This document shows, one piece after another, positions 1 through 11,722 of a DNA stretch of 64,000 nt (the stretch's first letter is position 1; each line of letters opens with the position of its first letter). The stretch spans positions 32,832 through 96,831 of the forward strand of contig QCNK01000004.1 in assembly GCA_003210135.1 (NCBI GenBank), read 5' to 3'. The DNA is from Prochlorococcus sp. AG-424-P23 (GTDB lineage Bacteria > Cyanobacteriota > Cyanobacteriia > PCC-6307 > Cyanobiaceae). The position numbers and the translations under genes were made by a program. Below the pieces are notes generated by a model. That model ran no database searches, was not told where the DNA came from, and worked only from the letters and a program-made list of their open reading frames with translations.

Positions 1-1517
1 AAGGCCTTAAAAACTAAGTTAGCTTTTTCTCTATCTTGTTTATTCATCGTAAGACTAATATCCTTAGTTTTTAAAGAGGAAATTCTTTCAGACTGCACGA
101 TAGTATCGAAAAGTAAATTATTTTCAGCCAATGCTAAACATATCGATGCTGCTACACCTGGACGATCAGGCAGTTTTCGAAAACTTACTTGAACTTGGTT
201 TTTATCTAATGCAATTCCTCTTACTTCAGGTTGATCTTGTTTCTCGTTGATTGGATTAACTAATATTTGTGTATCAGATAACTTAAATTTTTCAGCAACA
301 AATCTAATAGCTTTTGGAATATTATTAATTTCAATTACGCAGCTGACTTTAATTTCACTAGTAGCTATTAATCTGACATTTATATTCGCTTGAGATAAAG
401 TATCAAATAAGTCAGCTGAAACACTGGGCCTACCCATAATGCCAGCTCCTTGAATACTTAATTTAGTCATGTTTGTTTTTAGATTATATTCTCCTCCTAA
501 TTGACTAGTTATAAGTTCACATTGTTCTGCAGTCTTTTTAACTTCTAATTCACTAACAGTAAATGTAATATCGTTATTATTTCCATCATTTGTAGCTTGT
601 ATGATTAAATCTACATTAATACTTGCTTCTGAAAGCTTTTCAAATATTTGTGCAGCAATCCCAGGCCTATCAGGAATATTTGAGAGACTGAATACTGCTT
701 GGTTTTCTAATATTTCAAGACTATTGACTGTTTTTGTTAATTCTAAGCTGCCTCTTTTTAGAGGGAGAGGTTGGATTTGACTTTCTAGCAGAGTCCCACG
801 TGAATCACTTTGGCTTGATTTGACACATAATTTAATTCCATAATTGCGAGCAATTTCTACTGCTCTTGGATGCAGAACTGAAGCACCGACACTTGCAAGT
901 TCAAGCATTTCCTCACAGCTAATTTCATCTAAGAGTTTCGCATTAGGAACAATTCTTGGATCAGTAGTAAGAACTCCTGGAACGTCTGTATAAATTTCGC
1001 AAGTCTCTGCTCCTAAAGCTGTTGATAAAGCTACTGCGGAAGTATCTGAACCACCTCTACCCAAAGTTGTAATTTCCATTGAACCCGTATGGCTTAATGT
1101 TGTTCCTTGAAATCCAGCCACTACAACTACAAAACCTTGATTTATATAATTTTGGATTCTTTCTGTTTTAATATCCAGAATTCTTGCTTTCCCATGAATT
1201 GATTCAGTAATAATTCCAACTTGGCTACCGGTCATTGAAATTGCAGGTATTCCGTATTCATTTAATGCCATTGAGAGAAGAGCTATGGTTACTTGCTCTC
1301 CAGTTGAGAGAAGCATATCCAATTCTCTTCGATTAGGATTTTTACTAATTGATTTCGCTAAACAATTTAAATCATCTGTAGTTTGCCCCATTGCAGAGAC
1401 AACTACGACAACTTCATTTCCTGCTTCTTTACTTTGACAAATGCTACTTGCAATATTTTTAATTTTTTTAATATCACCGACAGAAGTGCCGCCAAATTTT
1501 TTTACTAGTAGAGCCAT
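1..1517 (-). CDS. lysC: Aspartate kinase with C-terminal ACT repeats, truncated at the left window edge
   Basis: Reverse strand reads from ATG at 1517 as MALLVKKFGGTSVGDIKKIKNIAS..., the aspartokinase N-terminus. The distal part has repeated ACT-like segments such as NQVQVSFRKLPDRPGVAASI. Absent from the ORF track because it is open at the edge. Confidence 0.93.
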   Translation of the reverse strand, partial: MALLVKKFGGTSVGDIKKIKNIASSICQSKEAGNEVVVVVSAMGQTTDDLNCLAKSISKNPNRRELDMLLSTGEQVTIALLSMALNEYGIPAISMTGSQVGIITESIHGKARILDIKTERIQNYINQGFVVVVAGFQGTTLSHTGSMEITTLGRGGSDTSAVALSTALGAETCEIYTDVPGVLTTDPRIVPNAKLLDEISCEEMLELASVGASVLHPRAVEIARNYGIKLCVKSSQSDSRGTLLESQIQPLPLKRGSLELTKTVNSLEILENQAVFSLSNIPDRPGIAAQIFEKLSEASINVDLIIQATNDGNNNDITFTVSELEVKKTAEQCELITSQLGGEYNLKTNMTKLSIQGAGIMGRPSVSADLFDTLSQANINVRLIATSEIKVSCVIEINNIPKAIRFVAEKFKLSDTQILVNPINEKQDQPEVRGIALDKNQVQVSFRKLPDRPGVAASICLALAENNLLFDTIVQSERISSLKTKDISLTMNKQDREKANLVFKA

Positions 1518-1556
1518 ATTTAAATCATAATGTAAATTTTTAAACTTATAATTTGG

Positions 1557-2558
1557 TTAACTTAAATTAATTAAATTCTCTGTAAAAACATTTATGGGAT
1601 TATTACCTTGTTTAAGTAATGATTCAATATCTAATAAATTACTCATTAAATTTATTAAATATTCTTGAGAAACATTTTTGACTTTTCTACGAATAAAAAA
1701 AATTCTTTTTGGATTAGAAATGCCTGCAAGATTACAAATTTTTTCTGCATTATCTTTTTCTAAATTACCTGCTAATTTTATAATTGTATGAATTCTTATT
1801 TGACTAATTAAACCTGCATTTAGTCTTAAAGGAGGTTCTCCATTCTGTAAGGCATAATTTATTTCAATGAGGCTTTCATTAATATTTTTTTGTAAGAGAA
1901 GATCAATGATCTTGAAAATGTTGGATTGATGATCACTAAATATTTTTTTTACATCAATACTTTTGAGAAAAAGTTGTGAATTCAAATCACTTGATACCGC
2001 AGAAAGGTATGTTTTTGCTTTGGCTAATTCATTTATTATTTTAAAGCTATCATTACCAACAGAATCAATAATTAATTCAGCTGCATTTTTATCAATTTTA
2101 ATATTCATTTCATTTGCTGCATCTTCTAAGAATCTTTTTTGTCCCTCATAGTCCCAAATTTCTGGTAAAGAAAATGACTTTTCTTTGGCTAAATTATTTT
2201 TGATAAGTTTTTGTAAAAATTTAGTACTCTTTAGTCGTGAGTCTGGTTTTTTTGTATTTTGCAAAATTAAATAAGTATTTTGAGGTATATTGTCATGAAT
2301 TTTTTCAAATTTAATTCTTAGATCCTCATTTTTTGCGGTAAAAATTGGATTATTTTTCAATGTAACTATTCTGTATCCATCTCCAAAAGGAGGTGTAAGA
2401 ACTTCATCAAAAGCTTTATTAACTTGCTCATCATCATCTCCATTTAAATTGGTTACGTTTATTTCCTTCCATTCTTTGGATACTTCGTTATCAATTAATT
2501 TTTGAATAAATGTATTTTGAGAATTTAGATCATTACCCCATAATATTTGTATTGGCAT
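1557..2558 (-). CDS. holA: DNA polymerase III delta subunit (HolA-like)
   Basis: 333 aa; MPIQILWGNDLNSQNTFIQKLI N-terminus and delta-subunit-like architecture; cyanobacterial neighbour of lysC. Confidence 0.8.
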   Translation of the reverse strand: MPIQILWGNDLNSQNTFIQKLIDNEVSKEWKEINVTNLNGDDDEQVNKAFDEVLTPPFGDGYRIVTLKNNPIFTAKNEDLRIKFEKIHDNIPQNTYLILQNTKKPDSRLKSTKFLQKLIKNNLAKEKSFSLPEIWDYEGQKRFLEDAANEMNIKIDKNAAELIIDSVGNDSFKIINELAKAKTYLSAVSSDLNSQLFLKSIDVKKIFSDHQSNIFKIIDLLLQKNINESLIEINYALQNGEPPLRLNAGLISQIRIHTIIKLAGNLEKDNAEKICNLAGISNPKRIFFIRRKVKNVSQEYLINLMSNLLDIESLLKQGNNPINVFTENLINLS

Positions 2559-2616
2559 AATCGCTCAATAAAAACCATATATTAACTATGATTACTTCTA
2601 ACACAAATTAAATTTA

Positions 2617-3240
2617 ATGGTAATAGATCATCCAATTTTTTTAGAAAGCATCAGATTTATAAGATCTCATTTAAGAGTCAACGATCTAAGTTATTTGGAA
2701 AAAAAAGTTTTAGAGAGATTAGTTCATACTTCGGGAGATTTTTCAGTTCAAAATCTTATTAATTTTAGTGAAGGTGCATGCGAAAAGGGGCTTCATGCAC
2801 TTAAGAATGGTGCTCCGATTTTAACTGATACCGATATGGCAGCAGCAGCTATAAAATCTATGGCAGAGAAAACCACTAGGAATAAAGTATTCACGGCGAG
2901 AATGTGGTTTGGAGAAAATAAACATATAGAATTAACTAAAACTGCATATGGCTTAAGTGAAGGTTGGAAGGAGTTATCTGCCATTAATTCTGGAAGCAAA
3001 TCACCTATTGTAGTTATTGGAAGTTCGCCTACAGCTTTAACTTATTTAATTGATATTTTAGAGAATGAAAAAGATTTACCTAGTTTAATTATAGGAATGC
3101 CAGTTGGATTTATTGGAGTAGAGAAAAGCAAAAACAAACTGATTTCTACTGATCTTCCTAGAATAGTTTTGAATTCAACAAGAGGCGGTGCTGCCATGGC
3201 AGCAGCTTCAGTTAACGCCTTGTTGAGGGAAACTATTTAA
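2617..3240 (+). CDS. cobH: Precorrin-8X methylmutase / cobalt-precorrin isomerase
   Basis: HPIFLESIRFIRSHL, TDTDMAAAAI, IGSSPTAL and GMPVGFIGVEKSK are CobH/CbiC family motifs. Confidence 0.93.
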   Translation: MVIDHPIFLESIRFIRSHLRVNDLSYLEKKVLERLVHTSGDFSVQNLINFSEGACEKGLHALKNGAPILTDTDMAAAAIKSMAEKTTRNKVFTARMWFGENKHIELTKTAYGLSEGWKELSAINSGSKSPIVVIGSSPTALTYLIDILENEKDLPSLIIGMPVGFIGVEKSKNKLISTDLPRIVLNSTRGGAAMAAASVNALLRETI

Positions 3241-3271
3241 AAAGTATTTATCTTATAAAAATGTCAAAAAT

Positions 3272-6013
3272 CTACTGGATATCATAATTTAATTTATTAT
3301 TTTCTTCTAAAGAATTTAAAACTGATTTTGCTTTTTCTATAACTTCTTTTGGAACTCCTGCTAATTTAGCTGCTTCTATACCGTAGCTTTTGTTTGAGCC
3401 CCCTTTGACAATCCTGTGACTAAAAAATAGCTGATCGTTATTTTGTTCTACTAAAACTTGAAAATTTTGTATATTTTTATTTGATTTTTTTAAATAATTC
3501 AGCTCATGATAGTGCGTAGCAAAAATAGTATTACATTGAATTTTTTTTGCAAGATATTCACTTACTGACCAAGCTATTGAAAGTCCATCAAAAGTAGATG
3601 TGCCTCTACCTATCTCATCAAGTAAAACTAGTGAGCTAGAAGTTGCCTGATTTAGAATTGATGCAGTTTCAGACATTTCTACCATAAATGTTGATTGTCC
3701 AGATGATTGATCATCAACTGCCCCAATTCTTGTAAAAATCCTATCTGCAATCTTGATTTCAGCATTATTAGCAGGAACAAAGCTACCAATTTGCGCGAGA
3801 ATTTGTATTAAACCAAGTTGTCTTATAAAGCAACTTTTTCCGCTTGCATTGGGACCGGTTAATATAATTAATTTTTGATTATCATCAAAAGAGATATCGT
3901 TCGCTATAAACTTTTTATCATTTAACAATTGCTCTACAATTGGATTTCTTCCAGCGATAATTTTTGTACTATTTTTTGTAATTGAATCATTTATTGGTAT
4001 TAATGAAGGCTTTATAAAATTGTTTTCTAATGAAGTAATTGATAAACCAAGCAATGCATCAAGAGATGCTATTGATTTTGCGATTGATCTTACTTGTTTT
4101 GTTTTTTCAGCAACTATATTTCTTAATTCGCAGAAAATTTCATATTCTCTTGATGAAGCTCTACTTTTTATTTGGAAAATCTTATTTTCTTTATTTTTAA
4201 TTTCTGAAGTGATATACCTTTCTTCATTAGTAAGTGTTTGCCTTTTGATCCAATGTTGTGGAGCTAAATTAACTTTTGATTTATTTATAGAAATGTAGTA
4301 ACCAAAATTTTTATGAAATTGAATTTTTAGGTTTGAAATTTTGCTAATTTTCCTTTCTTTTAATTCCTCTTTATTTAGCCACTCAGAGTAATCATCCATT
4401 AAATTACGTAAACCATCTAATATATTGTCAACTCCATCGTGGATCATTCCTCCTTCACTAATATTTAGAGGAGGATTTTCTATTAGTTTAAAACTTATAG
4501 TATCAGCTAATTCTAAGAGGCTTGCATCAATATTTTTTAATTGATCAGTCCAATCTGGGAGATCATATTTAAATAATTCAATTATAGATTTTAGTCTAGG
4601 CAATTTTTTTAAACCTTCCGCTATTGCAATTAGGTCTCTAGGACTTGCATGACCTGCACAAGCTCTACCTGCAAGTCTTTCTAAATCCCCCATTGCTCTA
4701 AGTAAATTTTGGGTATCTATACGTAATTGTCTAGATTCAAGAAAGTTTTTAATTATATTTTGTCTTTTATAAATTTCATTAACGTTTAATAGTGGTGAAT
4801 CTATCCACCTTCTTAAACACCTTGCACCCATGCAAGTATAAGTCCTATCAATGCTCCATAGTAGCGAACCTACATAATTGTTTTCTCGTTGTGTATTTTT
4901 GATTTCTAAGTTTTTTTGAGTTTGATAATCAATAATTAATTTGTCGTCACCAAATTGAATTTGTGGAAATTCTAATGAGATTTTTACAGAAGAATCTTTA
5001 TCTAAATTTGAAGGATTAATTTTTTCTAAATAATTTAATAAACCTCCAAGAGATCTAGTCGCATTGTTTAAATTTTTAAGTCCTATTCCTTCTAGGTTTG
5101 CAATTTGGAAATATTTTTTTATTAGATAATTTGCTTCATTAATACCAAAATTAGTCTCTTGAGAAAGAGTATATGTTATTTGACTGTTTCCCTTAATTAA
5201 TAAATTTCTTACTTCATTGCTTCCTACAATAATTTCTGAAGAATCTAATTTAATAATTTCATCAAATAGTTTTGAAAGAGATTGACCTTCTAAAGTTATT
5301 AATTCTCCTGTGCTTACATCAGCTTTTGATATGCCCCATTCATAAGATTCATCTGAGTTTTCTTCTGATAAGTAAATAGCAGTAATCCAATTATTTTTCT
5401 TTGCTATCAACATTCCTTCTTCAATTACAGTTCCAGGAGTAATTATTCTTGTTATTCCTCTTTTAATTGGAGTTCCGTAATTACCAGAACTTTTTTCTAG
5501 TTGGTCGCATATAACCACAGAATAATTTTTTTTAATTAAATCTGCACAGTATCTCTCCATTGCATGATAAGGAACCCCTGCCATAGGGATTTTTCCAATC
5601 TCTTTCCCAGCATCTTTACTGGTAAGTGTTATTTCTAAAAGGTTAGATATTAATACAGCATCCTCAAAAAAACATTCAAAAAAATCTCCTAATCTATAAA
5701 GTAATAACCTATCTTTATTTTCCTCTTTTAGAGATACATAATGCTTCATTACAGGAGTTAATTTCAGTTTTGAGACCGTTTTATAGCTATAAGATTCTTC
5801 ATTGATGCAAACATTTTTGTTATTTGAAATTAAATCAGTCTTGAATTTATTTATTAAATTAGTTGAATTTTTTCTTTGCCTAGGTCTTTTTTTTGATTCT
5901 TTTTTTAAATCTTCCCAAGATAAGTCTTCTGGAATTTTTGTTATTTCTTCTTGCTCATTATTTTCATTATCAATAGCAAATAAATTCTTTTGAATTATCG
6001 TATCTTCTTGCAT
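3272..6013 (-). CDS. mutS: DNA mismatch repair protein MutS
   Basis: Walker [43 protein letters not shown]-terminal [14 protein letters not shown] mismatch-recognition domain. Confidence 0.98.
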   Translation of the reverse strand: MQEDTIIQKNLFAIDNENNEQEEITKIPEDLSWEDLKKESKKRPRQRKNSTNLINKFKTDLISNNKNVCINEESYSYKTVSKLKLTPVMKHYVSLKEENKDRLLLYRLGDFFECFFEDAVLISNLLEITLTSKDAGKEIGKIPMAGVPYHAMERYCADLIKKNYSVVICDQLEKSSGNYGTPIKRGITRIITPGTVIEEGMLIAKKNNWITAIYLSEENSDESYEWGISKADVSTGELITLEGQSLSKLFDEIIKLDSSEIIVGSNEVRNLLIKGNSQITYTLSQETNFGINEANYLIKKYFQIANLEGIGLKNLNNATRSLGGLLNYLEKINPSNLDKDSSVKISLEFPQIQFGDDKLIIDYQTQKNLEIKNTQRENNYVGSLLWSIDRTYTCMGARCLRRWIDSPLLNVNEIYKRQNIIKNFLESRQLRIDTQNLLRAMGDLERLAGRACAGHASPRDLIAIAEGLKKLPRLKSIIELFKYDLPDWTDQLKNIDASLLELADTISFKLIENPPLNISEGGMIHDGVDNILDGLRNLMDDYSEWLNKEELKERKISKISNLKIQFHKNFGYYISINKSKVNLAPQHWIKRQTLTNEERYITSEIKNKENKIFQIKSRASSREYEIFCELRNIVAEKTKQVRSIAKSIASLDALLGLSITSLENNFIKPSLIPINDSITKNSTKIIAGRNPIVEQLLNDKKFIANDISFDDNQKLIILTGPNASGKSCFIRQLGLIQILAQIGSFVPANNAEIKIADRIFTRIGAVDDQSSGQSTFMVEMSETASILNQATSSSLVLLDEIGRGTSTFDGLSIAWSVSEYLAKKIQCNTIFATHYHELNYLKKSNKNIQNFQVLVEQNNDQLFFSHRIVKGGSNKSYGIEAAKLAGVPKEVIEKAKSVLNSLEENNKLNYDIQ

Positions 6014-6155
6014 ACTTTTTTAATTCCTAAATAGATATTAGGTAGAAAATTTTTTTTTGCATTTTAAAGTGGCTAAAGTATGTAAATTTTCTCTAAAAAT
6101 TATCATTTTCATGAGATTATAGTATTTATAATAATTTGAAACCTAAGACTGAATT

Positions 6156-6353
6156 ATGCAGGCTGTTAACTTTTTCTTCGTAAATGCTCTATTATTTGCT
6201 TCTTTAATTGCGGTAGTTGGAGTACCCGTTTTATATGTGACTCAACCTTCTACTGAGGAAGGACAGCGTGAAAGTAGGAGAAAAATTTATTCTATTGCTG
6301 CTGTTTGGGTTGTTTTGGTTTTTGTTACAGGAATCGTTTCTTCATTAGTTTGA
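6156..6353 (+). CDS. psbZ: Photosystem II protein PsbZ (Ycf9)
   Basis: 65 aa, two TM helices; VVGVPVLYVTQP...RESRRKIYSIAAVWVVLVFVTGIVSSLV. Confidence 0.93.
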   Translation: MQAVNFFFVNALLFASLIAVVGVPVLYVTQPSTEEGQRESRRKIYSIAAVWVVLVFVTGIVSSLV

Positions 6354-6402
6354 ACTTAATACCTTTTCGTGAGAGTCTATTAATATATCGAAGAAAAATT
6401 AA

Positions 6403-6879
6403 ATGGCTATTTTTGAGGGATCTTTTACTAATGCATCTACTTTAAAAGTTGGTATTGTAATAGCAAGATTTAATGATTTAATTACAAATAAAATTTTATC
6501 TGGTTGTCTTGATTGTTTAAAAAGACATGGTTTAGATACTTCTGAGTTAAGTAATCAAGTAGATATAGTTTGGGTTCCTGGTTCCTTCGAATTACCAATA
6601 GCAGCTAAAACTCTTATGAAAAAAAAGAGTTATGACGTTGTAATTGCTCTTGGGGCTGTGATCCGTGGGGAAACTTCTCACTATGATGTAGTTATATCTG
6701 AGGCAAGCAAAGGTATATCACAAGTTTCATATGAAAATAATGTTCCAATTATTTTTGGAGTTTTGACTACTGATACTATGCAGCAAGCTCTTGAAAGAGC
6801 AGGAATTAAAAATAATCTTGGTTGGAATTATGCTTTGCAAGCAATTGAGATGGGATCCTTGATTAAAAATTTAAATTAA
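6403..6879 (+). CDS. ribH: 6,7-dimethyl-8-ribityllumazine synthase
   Basis: [54 protein letters not shown]. Confidence 0.97.
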   Translation: MAIFEGSFTNASTLKVGIVIARFNDLITNKILSGCLDCLKRHGLDTSELSNQVDIVWVPGSFELPIAAKTLMKKKSYDVVIALGAVIRGETSHYDVVISEASKGISQVSYENNVPIIFGVLTTDTMQQALERAGIKNNLGWNYALQAIEMGSLIKNLN

Positions 6880-6940
6880 TTGAAAAAATTTAATTATTTC
6901 TATCATTGATCCCTTCTTTGAGATAAAATAAAAAAGTTAT

Positions 6941-7012
6941 GCGGATGTAGCTCAGTGGTAGAGCATCTCCTTGCCAAGGAGAATGTCGAGAGTTCGAATC
7001 TCTTCATCCGCT
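6941..7012 (+). tRNA. tRNA-Gly (GCC)
   Basis: 72-nt cloverleaf; acceptor GCGGATG/CATCCGC; anticodon loop TTGCCAA; GTTCGAATC T-loop. Confidence 0.97.
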
Positions 7013-7057
7013 TTTAATTTTTGTTTCCCTTAAAATATTTGTAATGAACATTTTGTA

Positions 7058-7489
7058 ATGACAAGAGTAATTTCTATTGAGGATTTAAAGGGATTATTTA
7101 CTAAACCTTATGGTACAGATGCACCAACAAAACAAAAATGGGCAGAATTTTATAATGAGAATGTTATTTTTGTAGATCCAACTCAGGAAACAGAGGGCTT
7201 AGATTCTTATATTAAAGCTCAAGAAAAGCTAGTTAAAAGATGTGATGATGTTTATTTAGAAACTCATGCGATTTCCATAACTGGAAATTGCGGATTTGTT
7301 GAATGGACAATGGGTTTAAAAATTATGGGTAAAGAATTTATTTATCCTGGAACTACTCGTTTATTATTTGGCGAAAATGGATTAATAAAAGAGCATAGAG
7401 ATTACTTTGATTTTTGTGGTCCAACTTTTGGACCAGTTCCTATTTTAGGTCCTTTTATAAGATGGCTTTATAGTAAATTTGTTTCTTGA
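7058..7489 (+). CDS. SnoaL/NTF2-like fold protein
   Basis: 143 aa; KWAEFYNENVIFVDPTQETEGLDSYIKAQ and GLIKEHRDYFDF fit a nuclear-transport-factor-2-like/SnoaL-like fold. Confidence 0.65.
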   Translation: MTRVISIEDLKGLFTKPYGTDAPTKQKWAEFYNENVIFVDPTQETEGLDSYIKAQEKLVKRCDDVYLETHAISITGNCGFVEWTMGLKIMGKEFIYPGTTRLLFGENGLIKEHRDYFDFCGPTFGPVPILGPFIRWLYSKFVS

Positions 7490-7512
7490 TTTAAATTCTA
7501 TAGAAAAGATCT

Positions 7513-7968
7513 TTATATTTCACGAATTAACAAATTTTGAGAGGTAACTTCTTTGAAATCCATTTGAGTATAAAATAATTTCTTATTTGTCGTCATTAAA
7601 TACAATTTTTTTGTATTTTTAATTTTTTTAGAGGTTAAAAGATTTTTCACAATTAACGTACCAAATCCTTTGCCTTGGTGATTTTTATCAATAACAATAT
7701 CCCAAAGTACCCCGCGGTATATCCCATCGGTTAAAGCTCTACCAAAACCAACTATTTCCTTACCAACCCAAAGACTTATTACTACATCACTGTTCGCAAG
7801 ACATTTTTTTAGATCATTAATAGTTCTATTTTTTGCCCAGAAAGTATTGTTATCTAGTAATTTTTGTAGCTTAATTAAGCCATTAGTCGGTTTAAGATTA
7901 GGACCTAATCCAAAAAATCTTAACCCTAAAGCTCCTTTGGAATGATTTATTAGAGATATTGCTTTCAT
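7513..7968 (-). CDS. GNAT-family N-acetyltransferase (Ycf52-like)
   Basis: GFGRALTDGIYRGVLWDIVIDKNHQGKGFGTLIV is a GNAT acetyl-CoA binding motif. Confidence 0.85.
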   Translation of the reverse strand: MKAISLINHSKGALGLRFFGLGPNLKPTNGLIKLQKLLDNNTFWAKNRTINDLKKCLANSDVVISLWVGKEIVGFGRALTDGIYRGVLWDIVIDKNHQGKGFGTLIVKNLLTSKKIKNTKKLYLMTTNKKLFYTQMDFKEVTSQNLLIREI

Positions 7969-8141
7969 TTTTAAACAACTATAGAAATTTGATGGTAGTT
8001 TGGTTTACTTTTTGAGTTTAATTTAAATAACCCTAATCGATCATTTCTCCAAAATAAAAAGATATGTTTTTTCTTCATTCTGTTGTAACGCGCTAATTTA
8101 TAATGTTTGTAATAAGATAAATCTTTTAAGGACCGTTACTT

Positions 8142-10973
8142 ATGCTAAAACTTTTGTTGGGAGATCCGAATACACGAAAGTTAAAGCGCTATCAACCTAT
8201 AGTTGAAGATATAAATTTTTTAGAAGAAGAAATTTCTCAATTAACTGATGATGAGTTGAGAAAAGAAACTCAAACCCTAAAATCAACGATTTCATCAGAA
8301 TTAGATATTAAAAAACAAAAGGAACTATTGGGAGAATTTCTTCCAAAAGCCTTTGCAATTGTAAGAGAAGCAAGTAAGAGAGTTCTTGATATGAGACATT
8401 TTGATGTTCAGTTAATAGGCGGAATGGTTTTACATGAGTGTCAAATTGCAGAGATGAAAACTGGAGAGGGTAAAACTCTTGTAGCAACATTACCTTGTTA
8501 TTTAAATGCTTTAACTGGAAAAGGTGTCCATGTAGTTACCGTAAATGATTATTTAGCTAGAAGAGATGCAGAATGGATGGGCCAAGTTCATCGTTTTTTA
8601 GGTTTATCAGTTGGGTTGATTCAACAAGATATGAACCCCATTGAGAGAAAGAAAAATTACGACTGCGATATAACCTATGCCACGAATTCCGAATTAGGAT
8701 TTGATTATTTAAGAGATAATATGTCCACCGATATCAATGAGGTCGTGCAAAGAAAATTCAATTACTGTGTAATTGACGAGGTCGATTCAATATTAATTGA
8801 TGAAGCTCGAACACCTCTTATCATTTCTGGTCAAGTTGAGAGACCCCAAGAAAAATATCAAAAAGCTTCAGAATTAGCTTTGGCTCTAGTGAAGGCAAAA
8901 GAATTAAGTAAAGACGGTGTCGATCCAGAAGGGGATTATGAAGTTGATGAAAAGCAGAGAAGTTGTATATTAACAGATCAGGGTTTTGCTAAGTGTGAAG
9001 AGTATTTATCAGTTAGTGATTTATATAACCCTAAAGATCCTTGGGCTCACTATGTAACTAATGCTTTAAAAGCTAAAGAATTATTTATTAGAGATGTAAA
9101 TTACATTATTAAAAATGATGAGGCTGTAATAGTGGATGAATTTACAGGGAGAGTAATGCCAGGAAGGCGATGGAGTGACGGACAGCATCAGGCAATTGAA
9201 GCAAAAGAGGGACTAAAAATTCAGCCTGAGACTCAAACATTAGCATCAATTACTTATCAGAATTTTTTCCTGTTATATCCTGGTCTAGCAGGTATGACTG
9301 GCACTGCAAAAACAGAAGAGGTCGAATTTGAAAAAACTTATAAATTAGAATCAACAGTTGTACCAACAAATCAAATAAGAAAAAGACAAGATTGGCCTGA
9401 TCAAGTCTTTAAGACAGAGATGGGTAAATGGAAAGCTGTTGCGAAAGAAACTGCACAAATTCATAGAGATAGTAGACCTGTCTTAATTGGTACAACAAGC
9501 GTTGAAAAAAGTGAATTATTAAGTTCACTTTTAGCTGAAGAAAAAATTCCACATAACTTGTTAAATGCTAAGCCAGAGAATGTTGAACGTGAGGCAGAAA
9601 TTGTAGCGCAGGCAGGGAGAGCGGGTGCTGTTACTATTGCGACTAATATGGCGGGAAGGGGAACAGACATAATTCTTGGAGGTAACAGTGACTATATGGC
9701 AAGACTTAAACTGAAAGAGATTTTAATTCCTTTGTTAGTAAAGCCAGATAATGAACATAAGCCACCAATCCCTAAACAAAGAAGTACAAAATCTAAGGGT
9801 GGTTTTTCTTCTAAAGAAGCCTCAAATTTGAAAAAGAATATGCCAGAATCTTCAACAAATCTTTTCCCCTGCAAACTTGATGAAGAAATCGAAAAGAAAC
9901 TCTCTATTTTATCCAACGAACTTGTTGATAATTGGGGTGAAAGACAACTTTCTGTCTTGGAGTTAGATGACAGAATTGCTACAGCTTCAGAAAAAGCGCC
10001 AACTGAAGATAATATGATAAAACGTTTGAGAGAATCCTTATCATGTGTAAAAGCTGAGTATGAGAAAGTTTTGATTCATGAAGAACAAAAAGTAAGAGAA
10101 TCCGGCGGTTTACATGTTATTGGTACTGAGAGACATGAATCAAGAAGAGTGGATAATCAACTTAGAGGAAGAGCTGGAAGACAAGGTGATTCTGGAAGTA
10201 CAAGATTCTTTTTATCTTTGGAAGATAATTTATTAAGGATTTTTGGAGGTGATAGGGTAGCTAATCTCATGAATGCATTTAGAGTTGATGAAGATATGCC
10301 TATCGAATCAGGAATGCTTACTAGGTCTTTAGAAAGTGCTCAAAAGAAAGTAGAAACATATTATTACGATATTAGAAAACAAGTTTTTGAATATGATGAG
10401 GTAATGAATAATCAAAGAAAAGCAGTTTATAGCGAAAGACTAAGAGTCCTGCAAGGAACTGATTTAAAGAGACAAGTCATAGGATATGGAGAAAGAACAA
10501 TGTATGAAATTGTAGACGCTTATATTAATCCTGATCTGCCACCTGAAGAGTGGAATATTGATCAATTAATTTCTAAAGTCAAAGAATTTATATATTTATT
10601 AGATGACCTTAAGGTCGATGATATCAAATTACTATCAATAGAAGAATTAAAAAACTACCTTCAGGAACAATTGCGAATAGCTTATGATTTAAAGGAATCA
10701 CAAATAGAAAAAATTCGTCCAGGATTAATGAGAGAAGCTGAAAGATTTTTTATTTTGCAGCAAATTGATAATTTATGGAGAGAACACCTTCAAGCTATGG
10801 ATTCTTTGAGAGAATCAGTTGGATTGAGAGGTTATGGACAAAAAGATCCTTTAATCGAATATAAAAATGAAGGTTATGATATGTTTCTTGAAATGATGAC
10901 TAATATGAGACGAAATGTTATTTATTCAATGTTTATGTTTCAACCTAAAACTGATGAGCAGGATAAGGGTTAA
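8142..10973 (+). CDS. secA: Preprotein translocase ATPase SecA
   Basis: [82 protein letters not shown]. Confidence 0.99.
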   Translation: MLKLLLGDPNTRKLKRYQPIVEDINFLEEEISQLTDDELRKETQTLKSTISSELDIKKQKELLGEFLPKAFAIVREASKRVLDMRHFDVQLIGGMVLHECQIAEMKTGEGKTLVATLPCYLNALTGKGVHVVTVNDYLARRDAEWMGQVHRFLGLSVGLIQQDMNPIERKKNYDCDITYATNSELGFDYLRDNMSTDINEVVQRKFNYCVIDEVDSILIDEARTPLIISGQVERPQEKYQKASELALALVKAKELSKDGVDPEGDYEVDEKQRSCILTDQGFAKCEEYLSVSDLYNPKDPWAHYVTNALKAKELFIRDVNYIIKNDEAVIVDEFTGRVMPGRRWSDGQHQAIEAKEGLKIQPETQTLASITYQNFFLLYPGLAGMTGTAKTEEVEFEKTYKLESTVVPTNQIRKRQDWPDQVFKTEMGKWKAVAKETAQIHRDSRPVLIGTTSVEKSELLSSLLAEEKIPHNLLNAKPENVEREAEIVAQAGRAGAVTIATNMAGRGTDIILGGNSDYMARLKLKEILIPLLVKPDNEHKPPIPKQRSTKSKGGFSSKEASNLKKNMPESSTNLFPCKLDEEIEKKLSILSNELVDNWGERQLSVLELDDRIATASEKAPTEDNMIKRLRESLSCVKAEYEKVLIHEEQKVRESGGLHVIGTERHESRRVDNQLRGRAGRQGDSGSTRFFLSLEDNLLRIFGGDRVANLMNAFRVDEDMPIESGMLTRSLESAQKKVETYYYDIRKQVFEYDEVMNNQRKAVYSERLRVLQGTDLKRQVIGYGERTMYEIVDAYINPDLPPEEWNIDQLISKVKEFIYLLDDLKVDDIKLLSIEELKNYLQEQLRIAYDLKESQIEKIRPGLMREAERFFILQQIDNLWREHLQAMDSLRESVGLRGYGQKDPLIEYKNEGYDMFLEMMTNMRRNVIYSMFMFQPKTDEQDKG

Positions 10974-10981
10974 ATCTCTAT

Positions 10982-11719
10982 TTAATCATCTCCAAGAAAT
11001 TCTATAATTTCTCTGTCCTTCAGATTTTGAGCTTCACCAAGTTTAGAAATATCAATAGATTCTGAGTTAGCAATACAAAGCAGGGTTTTTTGTAATTTCA
11101 GAATTTCATTTTCAAGTACATCTATTCTATCCATTAGATTTTTTATCACATTAGCTTCTGCATCTGGTAAGGCAGAATGCGCAAGTGGATTAACTTTAAC
11201 ACCACTCTGATGAACTACTCTTCCAGGAACTCCAACGACAGTACTATTTTCTTCTACGTTACGGACCACTACCGAACCTGCACCAATACGTGTATTAGAT
11301 CCAACTGTGATGGATCCAAGAACTTTAGCACCAGCTCCTACTACAACATTTTCCATTAGGGTAGGATGTCTTTTCCCATGACTTTTGCCAGTACCTCCTA
11401 ATGTTACTCCCTGATAAAGTAGACAATTATTTCCTATCTCAGCTGTTTCACCAATCACAACTCCCATCCCATGATCTATGAAAACCCGTTTACCAATTTT
11501 TGCCCCAGGATGGATTTCAATACCTGTTGCTAACCTATTTATATGACTTAAAAAGCGAGGAATTAGAGGAATTTTTAATTGCCATAATTTATGAGTAAAC
11601 CTATGAATAACTATTGATTGAAATCCTGGGTAGCAAAGGAAAATCTCTAATATTCCTCTAGCAGCAGGATCTCTCTCTTTGATAATTTCTATATCAGACT
11701 TAAAAGTTCTTAGCATCAT
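10982..11719 (-). CDS. cysE: Serine O-acetyltransferase
   Basis: Left-handed beta-helix hexapeptides; IHPGAKIGKRVFIDHGMGVVIGETAEIG...GVTLGGTGKSHGKRHPT. Confidence 0.97.
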   Translation of the reverse strand: MMLRTFKSDIEIIKERDPAARGILEIFLCYPGFQSIVIHRFTHKLWQLKIPLIPRFLSHINRLATGIEIHPGAKIGKRVFIDHGMGVVIGETAEIGNNCLLYQGVTLGGTGKSHGKRHPTLMENVVVGAGAKVLGSITVGSNTRIGAGSVVVRNVEENSTVVGVPGRVVHQSGVKVNPLAHSALPDAEANVIKNLMDRIDVLENEILKLQKTLLCIANSESIDISKLGEAQNLKDREIIEFLGDD

Positions 11720-11722
11720 CGT

